Positions 1 through 5,798 of a stretch of DNA of 11,261 nt are shown one piece after another. The position numbers were made by a program, and so were the translations under genes. The DNA lies in contig JAGRHW010000087.1 of the NCBI GenBank assembly GCA_020444765.1, positions 1-11,261 on the forward strand, read 5' to 3'. The stretch's first letter is position 1. Every line of letters begins with the position of its first letter. The stretch is from Gammaproteobacteria bacterium (GTDB lineage Bacteria; Pseudomonadota; Gammaproteobacteria; Granulosicoccales; Granulosicoccaceae). The notes beneath the pieces were generated by a model. The model did no database searches and had not been told where the DNA came from. It worked only from the letters and a program-made list of their open reading frames with translations.

Positions 1-3
1 GCT

Positions 4-33
4 GGATCCCCGACAAAAGCACTCGGGGATGAC
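4..33. repeat. Intergenic palindromic repeat element (hairpin)
   Basis: An inverted repeat with arms ATCCCCGA (6-13) and TCGGGGAT (23-30) encloses a 9-nt loop and is flanked by CTGG on the left and GACG on the right. The overall pattern, CTGGAT-CCCC...GGGG-ATGAC, resembles the short palindromic elements scattered between genes in many Proteobacteria. That family assignment comes from memory of the pattern. Only one copy is present here, so dispersal cannot be shown. It lies about 85 bp downstream of the radical SAM gene and could act as an mRNA 3'-end hairpin for it, but no U-run follows on either strand. Confidence 0.5.
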
Positions 34-115
34 GTTTGTGCTGATAAAGAAGTTACCCAGGTGTTGGATGACAGTGACGTTTATTGCAGTATTGCCGAAT
101 AATGTTAGGTGGTCC

Positions 116-1675
116 TTAGCCTGCGCTCTGCAGATGACGGCTCTGGCGCCGGCGGGCTTTGCCGGTGCTGCTGTCGTGGTCGTCGTAAGGTGTACAGGAG
201 GCGGGCGTCGGTACCAGGAAGCGGCCTTTTTGTCCGCTAGAGGCAAAGTCCTGCTCCAGGGCCGCGAGCGCCAGCGTGGGTTCTATCGCCAGCGCTTCGG
301 TCATGGCGATATACAGGTAATCGAACAGCTTGCGCAACGCGATGCGGTGGGTCTGGCCGCATTGCGCGAAAACTGATTCGCTGACCGTATAAAACGCGTC
401 GAAAGGCGCCGCCGATGCCATGATCAACGCCAGCGATTGTCCGAATCTCCCGGAATTGGCAATCAGATCCCAATAGCGGGCAAAACGTGAAAACATCTGC
501 AGCGTCGCGAAATCTATCGTCGAGGTGCTGAGCACATTGTAGGGTGGGTCAGGGTTGTAACGCATATCGAAGTGCGCGGTATGTCGGCTGATCGGCGTGC
601 CGGGCAGCCGCTTGAGGATACCGAGTTGTATTTCGTGCGGATCGAGTTGCCACAATGTGTCAAAGCCCGCGGCAAAACTTTGCAGGCTTTCGCCGGGCAG
701 TCCGAAGATCAGGTCCGCATGACGAACGGCCGGCTCATTAACCGCATGAATATGCGCGTGGGTGTGGTCGCGAATCCAGCGGATATTCTCCGCGGTTTTT
801 TGATTGTCCTGGCGGCGACTGATCAGCGCTTGCACGTCTTCGTTAAAGGTTTGCACGCCGATTTCAAACTGCAGCGAGCCGGGCGGAAATGTCGGCAGAA
901 TATCTTTCAGCGCGTCCGGCAGGCGGTCCGGAATCAACTCGAAGTGCAGAAACAAATCGTCCTGCCGCAGTTTTTCCAGAAAAAATTCAAGAATCCGCAG
1001 GCTTGCGCCGGTTTTCAGATTAAACGTACGATCGACGAACTTGAAATGACGTGCGCCGCGTTCGTAGAGTGCCTGCATTTCCGCGAGAAAAAGATCCAGC
1101 TCGAACGGGGTTGCGGTTTTATCCAGCGCCGACAGGCAGAACTCGCATTTGAACGGGCAGCCGCGCGACGCCTCGACATACAGCACGCGATTGCGGATAT
1201 CCTCGTCGCTGTAAAGCGCATAGGGCAGCTGCAGAAACGGCAGGGGCTCCGGATGGGCATCGATGACTTTGTCAGCCGGTTGCTCGCCGTTCAGTAATTG
1301 CCGGCAAAGCCGGGCGAAAGCCAGATCGGCCGGGCCGGTGATCAGGTAATCGGCGGTTTCGGTGATCGCCCGGCCGGCGTACTCGTGGCTGACTTCGGGA
1401 CCGCCGATGATAATTGTCAGCGCCGGGCGGATCGTTTTCAGCAGTGAGACGACCCGGCGGGTTTCCTCGATATTCCAGATATAGACGCCGAAACCAACGA
1501 TAGCGGGGTTTTTCGCGAGAATGTTCTCGGCGATTGTTTCGGCCTGCTGATTGATGGTGAATTCCAGAATCCTGCTCGAGGCCGCGAGTTCGCCCAGATT
1601 GGCCTGCAGGTAGCGCAGGCCGAGCGAGGCGTGAATATAGCGGGCGTTAAGCGTGCTGAGAATGATTCGGGGCAT
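116..1675 (-). CDS. B12-binding-type radical SAM protein (DUF4080-like)
   Basis: This is a 519-residue cytosolic protein of the radical SAM superfamily, which uses a 4Fe-4S cluster and S-adenosylmethionine for radical chemistry. Residues 1 to about 140 look like the Rossmann-type cobalamin-binding domain found before many such enzymes, with a hydrophobic strand then GGPE near 91-94 and a second GP near 114. I do not see the canonical DxHxxG cobalamin loop. The cluster motif CxxxCxxC is clear at Cys173, Cys177 and Cys180, preceded by VEASRG. Later radical SAM signatures include FEIGVQTFN and DLIFGLPGE. The C-terminal part fits the DUF4080 region usually attached to this subfamily, and the last ~30 residues are polar and basic. 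The ATG at 1673-1675 has only a weak CAGG upstream. The gene stands alone on the minus strand behind a terminator, so neighbours do not suggest a substrate. The reaction is unknown; methyl transfer or another B12-dependent step is a family-level guess. Confidence 0.85.
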   Translation of the reverse strand: MPRIILSTLNARYIHASLGLRYLQANLGELAASSRILEFTINQQAETIAENILAKNPAIVGFGVYIWNIEETRRVVSLLKTIRPALTIIIGGPEVSHEYAGRAITETADYLITGPADLAFARLCRQLLNGEQPADKVIDAHPEPLPFLQLPYALYSDEDIRNRVLYVEASRGCPFKCEFCLSALDKTATPFELDLFLAEMQALYERGARHFKFVDRTFNLKTGASLRILEFFLEKLRQDDLFLHFELIPDRLPDALKDILPTFPPGSLQFEIGVQTFNEDVQALISRRQDNQKTAENIRWIRDHTHAHIHAVNEPAVRHADLIFGLPGESLQSFAAGFDTLWQLDPHEIQLGILKRLPGTPISRHTAHFDMRYNPDPPYNVLSTSTIDFATLQMFSRFARYWDLIANSGRFGQSLALIMASAAPFDAFYTVSESVFAQCGQTHRIALRKLFDYLYIAMTEALAIEPTLALAALEQDFASSGQKGRFLVPTPASCTPYDDHDSSTGKARRRQSRHLQSAG

Positions 1676-1706
1676 CTGCCTGGGATCGCATCGGTGTCGG
1701 AGCCCG

Positions 1707-1736
1707 AGTATATGGGCTGCGGCGGTGCTTGGCCAA
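1707..1736 (-). promoter_or_regulatory. Putative promoter of the radical SAM gene
   Basis: On the minus strand a -10 box TATACT (plus-strand 1707-1712, 5 of 6 to consensus) lies 18 bp from a -35-like TTGGCC (1731-1736, 4 of 6). It sits 32 bp upstream of the ATG and downstream of the terminator of the preceding gene, which is where an independent promoter is expected. Inverted arms AGCCC (1701-1705) and GGGCT (1714-1718) flank the -10 box. This is a by-eye assignment. Confidence 0.4.
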
Positions 1737-1765
1737 TGCCGGCCCTGGGGATTTTTGCATCGGAC

Positions 1766-1794
1766 AAAAAAACAACCCGGACTGACCGGGTTGT
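1766..1794 (-). terminator. Rho-independent terminator after the propeller lipoprotein gene
   Basis: A perfect 9-bp stem (ACAACCCGG at 1772-1780, CCGGGTTGT at 1786-1794) has a 5-nt loop. Read on the minus strand it is followed directly by a run of Ts (plus-strand A-run 1766-1772). It begins 24 bp past the stop codon of the minus-strand lipoprotein gene and precedes the radical SAM gene, so the two are separate transcription units. There is no matching T-run on the plus side, so it is directional. Confidence 0.9.
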
Positions 1795-1818
1795 CGTGGG
1801 TGGGTCTGATCGTGTCGA

Positions 1819-3555
1819 TCAGGCGTCCGGATCGCGGTACACCAGATACATTTCGGTGGCGTCGTTACTGTTTTTCCAGTTCGACTTGAACACCCCGATG
1901 CGGCCGTTGCGGTTGGTGGCGAGGTGCGGCTGGTTGTAGTAATTGCCGTTGATCTCGGAGCCGTCCCAGCCGAACAGTTGTATCAGTTCCGAACCGTCGG
2001 TCTTGATGCCGAACAGGGTGAAGGGGCCGCCGTCGTCGTCATTGGAGATATACACCACGCCCGGCGTGCGGTCCGTGGCTCTGGCCGACAAGTGGCCGGA
2101 CAGCGAATCGGGACTGTTGCGGAACCGGCCCGAACCACCGAGAACCTCGGTATAGGCATTGTCCGACAGACGCCATTTACCGACCGTGGTGCGCGATGTG
2201 TCGGGTTCCAGCCAGCCGACCGAGAACCAGCACTCGTCACCGTTCTCGTCCCAGCCGATATCGCCGTGTTGAGCGTTGGTGATGCGGCGGATAAAGTTCA
2301 TGTCCCAGTCGTACAGCAAGACTTCGCGCACGCCCTTGTGGTAGGACACGAGTATGTAATCGCCGGAGCGGGATACCGACACCCAGTCCAGCTCCGAGAA
2401 GCTGCGGCTCAGGGTTTTCTCGATATAGCTGTCGTTCTCGATATCGTAGGCGGTAACCCGGACACTGCCATTGTCATTGGATGAAAAGGCAACCTTTTTG
2501 TCGTCGTCCGAAATGTCGCCCTCGGACTGACCGATCTTGATGGCGTACGGAAAGGTCCGCAGAACGATTTTTTCATCGGTCAGGACATTGGTCTTGGCGA
2601 AACTTTTCTGATCCTGATGATCGATGATGTAAATCCACTCGTCTTCGGTATTGGCCCAGATGGCTTCACCGGAACCGGCTTCCTGAATTTCACGAACGAA
2701 GCTACCGTCGGCCTTCCACAGTCCGCGCCAGCGCCAGCCGCCGTTGCCGAGGATATACGTATCGTTCTTGCTGAACGGATGGTGGCGCGGATAGGTATGG
2801 CTCAACTGCGAATCATTGCCGTCGTAGAAGTTCGGCATATCGCCGCTGACAGCCCGGCCATAGTCGGAAATGCGTTTTACCACCGTGCCGGTATCGCTGA
2901 GCTTGACTTCTGCACCGAGTGCTGGCTTGCCCGGCAGATTGACCGCCGGTGCCGTGAAGGAGATAAACGGCAGTGCTTTTACGCCGCCGGTGGCCGCGCT
3001 GACTTCGGTGCCGGAATCCGTATCCGGTGTCGTGGTATCGGTCGTGTTCTGAGCGGGCGGCGTGGAGTTGCTTGGGGCAGGTTCCGACGTGGTATTGCCG
3101 GAACCGTTGGAAGCGGATTCCGTGGTGTTGTCCGAACCGCCCGAGGCCGACTCTGTGTCGCCATCCGAACCGTTTGCTGCCGGCGAAGTGACAACCTCGG
3201 AAGCGTTTTCTTCCTCGGTCACTTCTTCCGTTTCGCTGCCTTGCTGGGTTTCGCCGGAAGTTTCAGACTCCGGTCCGATGGCCGAACCCGTATTCGGTTC
3301 GTAGGTGCTGGGTTCGTAGGTGCCGGACTCAACAGTGCCGGTGCCTCCCGACGCTTCATCGACGTTGTTATCGCCAACCCAGTGCTGCTCCGAAGCGGCA
3401 CCGACAAGGTCTGACATGCTGTCTTCGCCATCGCCACAGGCGGACAGAGCCAAAGAAGTCAACAAGGCCAATGACAGGTGTTTGGTGAATCGATTACTGG
3501 TAAATGCAGAAGTAAAATTGCCAGCGTTGCTGGACTTTATAGTCTGTACGCGCAT
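1819..3555 (-). CDS. Lipoprotein with Ser/Thr/Glu-rich spacer and probable beta-propeller domain
   Basis: This is a predicted 578-residue lipoprotein of unknown function. A signal sequence with a long polar n-region and the core LSLALLTSLALSAC ends in a lipobox (LSAC) with the lipidated Cys at 40. The next residue is Gly, so sorting to the outer membrane is likely. Residues about 65-190 are a low-complexity spacer rich in Ser, Thr, Glu, Gly and Asn, including the tandem TYEPSTYEPNTG. Residues about 191-578 form a globular domain with repeated blades: HHPFSKNDTYIL, EAIWANTEDEWIYII, WVSVSRSGDYILVSY, IGWDENGDECWFSV and PHLATNRNGRIGVF. This resembles TolB/PD40-type or oligogalacturonate-lyase-type propellers. 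I cannot assign an enzyme activity, and a binding or scaffold role is equally possible. The start is uncertain: the ATG at 3555 lacks a clear ribosome site, and an in-frame GTG at 3585 abuts GGGGAG and would add ten residues. A strong terminator follows the gene. Confidence 0.8.
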   Translation of the reverse strand: MRVQTIKSSNAGNFTSAFTSNRFTKHLSLALLTSLALSACGDGEDSMSDLVGAASEQHWVGDNNVDEASGGTGTVESGTYEPSTYEPNTGSAIGPESETSGETQQGSETEEVTEEENASEVVTSPAANGSDGDTESASGGSDNTTESASNGSGNTTSEPAPSNSTPPAQNTTDTTTPDTDSGTEVSAATGGVKALPFISFTAPAVNLPGKPALGAEVKLSDTGTVVKRISDYGRAVSGDMPNFYDGNDSQLSHTYPRHHPFSKNDTYILGNGGWRWRGLWKADGSFVREIQEAGSGEAIWANTEDEWIYIIDHQDQKSFAKTNVLTDEKIVLRTFPYAIKIGQSEGDISDDDKKVAFSSNDNGSVRVTAYDIENDSYIEKTLSRSFSELDWVSVSRSGDYILVSYHKGVREVLLYDWDMNFIRRITNAQHGDIGWDENGDECWFSVGWLEPDTSRTTVGKWRLSDNAYTEVLGGSGRFRNSPDSLSGHLSARATDRTPGVVYISNDDDGGPFTLFGIKTDGSELIQLFGWDGSEINGNYYNQPHLATNRNGRIGVFKSNWKNSNDATEMYLVYRDPDA

Positions 3556-3565
3556 TGAGCGTATT

Positions 3566-3584
3566 TGGCAAGCCAGGCTTGCCA
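3566..3584. repeat. 19-bp perfect palindrome at the lipoprotein gene start
   Basis: Arms TGGCAAGCC (3566-3574) and GGCTTGCCA (3576-3584) are perfect inverted repeats around a single central base. The palindrome ends 10 bp upstream of the ATG at 3555 and immediately follows a purine-rich GGGGAG on the minus strand. It could be an operator, or in mRNA a 7-bp hairpin with a 5-nt loop in the translation initiation region. Confidence 0.6.
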
Positions 3585-3721
3585 CCTCCCCGAATGGCGG
3601 TGGTACCTCGTTGGGTCCACTGCTCTATTTATTGTTGTTATCGTCAGATCCGAATTGCTTCGGTCTTGCTTGTTTTGTCTTTGGGGTTATCGACGCTGAT
3701 TTTGCATCTCTTGACGGTCCG

Positions 3722-3816
3722 GGAATAAAACTGTGAAGGCGTAGACTGCCGGGGGCAGATACGCTGATTTATGGCTGAAGTAATCTATCCAGTTGAATAA
3801 AAAGCAGTTTTATTCC
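3722..3816. repeat. 12-bp inverted repeat pair and AT-rich palindrome
   Basis: GGAATAAAACTG at 3722-3733 recurs as its exact reverse complement, CAGTTTTATTCC, at 3805-3816. The right copy is also one arm of a local palindrome: GAATAAAA (3795-3802), AGCAG loop, TTTTATTC (3808-3815). The arrangement of one distal site plus a paired site fits a transcription-factor binding layout. No specific factor is recognised, and AT-rich chance similarity is possible. Confidence 0.45.
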
Positions 3817-3883
3817 TTCAAATAAGGCTTGGGCGATCATTAAATATCTGCAATGGCCCCTTGTCCAGGGCTGCGGCGAAGGC

Positions 3884-3909
3884 TTGCCCGCGCTGGAATG
3901 GTTTATAAT
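3884..3909 (+). promoter_or_regulatory. Putative promoter of the barrel / Ig-lipoprotein pair
   Basis: A perfect TATAAT (3904-3909) lies about 80 bp upstream of the barrel gene ATG. The nearest -35-like sequence is TTGCCC at 3884-3889, with a short 14-bp spacer. GGCTTG at 3881-3886 gives 17 bp but matches poorly. The -10 box is strong and the -35 weak, as in activator-dependent promoters, so an activator may be needed. Confidence 0.4.
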
Positions 3910-3988
3910 CCGGTGACTCAAGATGGAATAACCGCGCATTTTCGCCGGAGTGATCGGCCCGCCCGGCAATTCCCCGAATGGATAAATC

Positions 3989-4528
3989 ATGAAGAAACGA
4001 TTACTGAATTTCGCCGCCGGCCTGAGCCTGCTTGCGGTATCGGGTTTATCGGGCGCGCTGGCCGACAGTGGCTGGTACGGCGACGTTGCCGCCGAGGTCT
4101 ATGATATCCGCATCGACGGGCAAAGCTATTTCCCACGCCAACTGAAGATCAGCGCCGGTCACTGGCTGCTGCGTGATATCGGTCTGGAGCTGCACGCCGG
4201 TAGCAGCATTGGCTCGGACAGCTCGGATGGCTTCGAGCTTGAAACGGCAGCTTACCAGGGCGTGTCGATACGCTGGCAATCACCACGGCGGTTTATCGCC
4301 AAGGCCTATATTCTGACCGGCTACGGGCGTCTGCAGCTCGACGGCAGTCTCGATGATACCGGCTTCCCGGGTAAGGAGTGGTTTTCCGGACCGGTGCTCA
4401 GCCTTGGTCTGATCTTTCCGTTCAGTGAACGCTCGGGCTGGAACGCGGGGCTCAGTTACAACCATTATTTTCTCGAAGATGATCTGAAAATCGAAGGCAT
4501 CAATGCGGTATTGCGTTATGAGTTCTGA
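3989..4528 (+). CDS. Small outer-membrane beta-barrel protein
   Basis: This is a 179-residue exported protein. A classical signal peptide (MKKR start, hydrophobic core, ALA at 23-25) predicts cleavage before Asp26, leaving a mature chain of about 154 residues. The mature part shows alternating polar and hydrophobic strands rich in Gly, Tyr and Trp (for example SGWYGDVAAEVYDIRI, FIAKAYILTGYGRLQL and WNAGLSYNHYFL). It ends in LRYEF, with the C-terminal Phe typical of barrels inserted by the BAM complex. The size fits an eight-stranded barrel of the OmpA-N/OMP_b-brl class. The function is unknown. The ATG is preceded by only a weak TGGA ribosome site. The 3' end overlaps the next lipoprotein gene, implying co-transcription and coupled translation. 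No catalytic residues are recognisable, so a structural, adhesive or partner-anchoring role is inference. Confidence 0.75.
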   Translation: MKKRLLNFAAGLSLLAVSGLSGALADSGWYGDVAAEVYDIRIDGQSYFPRQLKISAGHWLLRDIGLELHAGSSIGSDSSDGFELETAAYQGVSIRWQSPRRFIAKAYILTGYGRLQLDGSLDDTGFPGKEWFSGPVLSLGLIFPFSERSGWNAGLSYNHYFLEDDLKIEGINAVLRYEF

Positions 4529-5702
4529 GCGAAAACTGTTTTTCAGCATCGTCGGCATTTGGCTTCTGTTTCTCCAGGCTTGCAATAATAATGACGACGT
4601 CGATAAATTCCTGCAGGCTTCCGATGCCGCCAGACTCGATCTGGCCAGTGTCAGCATCAGCGCGGACAGGGTGCTGGTCAACGCCGGCGAAGACGCGCAG
4701 TTTTCCGCTCTTGGCGTGCGTGCGAATTCAACGACTGTAAATCTGACGGAAAGCGTCGAGTGGCGTTCGTCCGATCCGTCGCTGGTCAGTATCGACAGCC
4801 AGGGCCTCGCGCATGCCAAGGCCGATGGTAATGTGCTTATCAGCGCGCACTTTGCGCATTTGCAGACATCGCTGGATTTTCGGGTCAACACTGCGGAGCT
4901 GGTATCGGTGAACGTGGAGGGGGCGGAGACCTTCGATGAATGCCTGACCCGCCAGTTAAGTGCAAGTGGTGAATACAACGACGGCAGCGAGCGGCCGCTG
5001 GTCGGCAGTGCCACCTGGGCGGTTTCCAACGGCGCGCTCGCCAGCGTGGAGGAAAACACCGATGGCGCATTGCTGAAAACCCATCAGGCGGGCGCTGTCC
5101 AGGTAACGGCCGTCAGCCAGGGGGTGACCGGCTCGCTGGATGTCGAGATACTCGATACCCTGCAAACGCTCGCCATCTCGCCTCGTGATATCACCTTGTC
5201 TGTGGATGACAGCCGCCGCTTTACCGCTACGGGGACTTACTCGGATGGCACGCTCAATGATATTTCCGCCAGTACCACCTGGTCGAGCGCGGATGAGAGT
5301 ATCGCCTCATTCGACAGCCAGGACGCCGGCCTGCTGACCGCCAAGGACGAAGGGACGACATCGCTGTCGGCCAATTGCGGCGGACAGAGTGACAGCACGA
5401 CGCTAACGACACAAGTCGTTGAAATCGAGGAGGTTGAGATAAGGCCTGATCAAAGCCGGATCACGCTGGACGTCGGTGACGACGGCTATCAGCTTTCCCT
5501 GCGGGCGGTCAATACCGATGGCTCCACCGAGGACGTCACCGAAGATGCCGAATGGAGCAAACTGTCGCCAAGCTCCGTCACGATACAGGTCAGTAACCGC
5601 GATGGCAGCAAGGGCGAGCTGAGTATCAGCGGCACCGGCAATGCCACTGTGGAAGCGCGTTACGAAGGGTTTTCCGATTCTATTCTGGTCGTCGTTGAAT
5701 AA
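4503..5702 (+). CDS. Lipoprotein with four bacterial Ig-like (BIG_2-type) domains
   Basis: This is a 399-residue predicted surface or outer-membrane lipoprotein. The signal sequence ends in LQAC with the lipidated Cys at 27, followed by Asn-Asn-Asn-Asp, consistent with outer-membrane sorting. Four Ig-like repeats follow, at about 46-129, 131-216, 220-305 and 307-399. They show the BIG_2 pattern: an opening strand ending in a hydrophobic-Ser/Asp step, then 'ATGTYSDGT'-like and 'WSSADESIASFDS'-like signatures, then 'GLLTAKDEGTTSLSA'-like ends. Such domains occur in adhesins and surface proteins and in cell-wall or carbohydrate-binding proteins. Apart from the lipid Cys and Cys6 of the signal, cysteines occur only in repeats two and three (147 and 292). 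The ATG at 4503 has GAAGG five bases upstream; an alternative ATG at 4518 gives a more usual n-region. Both overlap the barrel gene, by 26 or 11 bp. No enzyme domain is present. Confidence 0.8.
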   Translation: MRYCVMSSERKLFFSIVGIWLLFLQACNNNDDVDKFLQASDAARLDLASVSISADRVLVNAGEDAQFSALGVRANSTTVNLTESVEWRSSDPSLVSIDSQGLAHAKADGNVLISAHFAHLQTSLDFRVNTAELVSVNVEGAETFDECLTRQLSASGEYNDGSERPLVGSATWAVSNGALASVEENTDGALLKTHQAGAVQVTAVSQGVTGSLDVEILDTLQTLAISPRDITLSVDDSRRFTATGTYSDGTLNDISASTTWSSADESIASFDSQDAGLLTAKDEGTTSLSANCGGQSDSTTLTTQVVEIEEVEIRPDQSRITLDVGDDGYQLSLRAVNTDGSTEDVTEDAEWSKLSPSSVTIQVSNRDGSKGELSISGTGNATVEARYEGFSDSILVVVE

Positions 5703-5720
5703 GCCGCGCATGGCAAGGTC

Positions 5721-5751
5721 TTGACCTTCCAGCAACCGGAAGGTAGATACT
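5721..5751 (+). promoter_or_regulatory. CueR-type copper-responsive promoter and operator of copA
   Basis: A -35 TTGACC (5721-5726) and a -10 GATACT (5746-5751) are separated by 19 bp, the over-long spacer typical of MerR-family activated promoters. Between them lies a perfect dyad, ACCTTCC (5724-5730) and GGAAGGT (5738-5744) with 7 bp between, matching the 7-7-7 arrangement of the known CueR box at E. coli copA. Known biology: Cu(I)- (or Ag(I)-) bound CueR distorts this DNA so RNA polymerase can read the misaligned elements. Transcription should start near 5758, giving a leader of about 40 nt. Confidence 0.93.
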
Positions 5752-5798
5752 GGATTCAACCTTGACTATCGATCGCTTTGACGATCAGGAAGACTGCC

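Larger units (their letters stand above)
3556..3988. promoter_or_regulatory. Divergent intergenic regulatory region
   Basis: This is a 433-bp stretch between the minus-strand propeller lipoprotein and the plus-strand barrel gene, visibly more AT-rich than the flanking genes. I find no credible small gene in it. It holds a 19-bp palindrome at the lipoprotein end (3566-3584). It also has three copies of GAATAAAA, at 3723-3730 and 3795-3802 on plus and 3808-3815 on minus, and a consensus -10 box at 3904-3909. A convincing minus-strand promoter for the lipoprotein is not evident; the AT-rich 3625-3645 segment is the most likely place. Its length and symmetry suggest regulation of one or both divergent transcripts, but the regulator is unknown. 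Confidence 0.45.

Noticed and set aside
572..1297. Long plus-strand open frame opposite the radical SAM gene
   Set aside because: It lies wholly antisense to a gene with clear family motifs, and its product is basic and without recognisable domains. It is a codon-bias shadow.
2617..3414. Long plus-strand open frame opposite the propeller lipoprotein
   Set aside because: It is antisense to the lipoprotein spacer and propeller. Its Gly/Arg-rich product mirrors the Ser/Thr/Glu repeats on the other strand.
3566..3584. Sigma-54 promoter suggested by TGGCA and TTGC
   Set aside because: The GG-to-GC distance within the palindrome does not fit the -24/-12 spacing.
3769..3990. Minus-strand 73-codon frame in the divergent intergenic region
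   Set aside because: It has no convincing ribosome site or recognisable domain, and it runs through the putative promoter of the barrel gene.
4280..5059. Minus-strand open frame of about 260 codons across the barrel/Ig gene junction
   Set aside because: It overlaps two plus-strand genes with good signal peptides, and its product is Ser/Thr/Arg low complexity with no motif.
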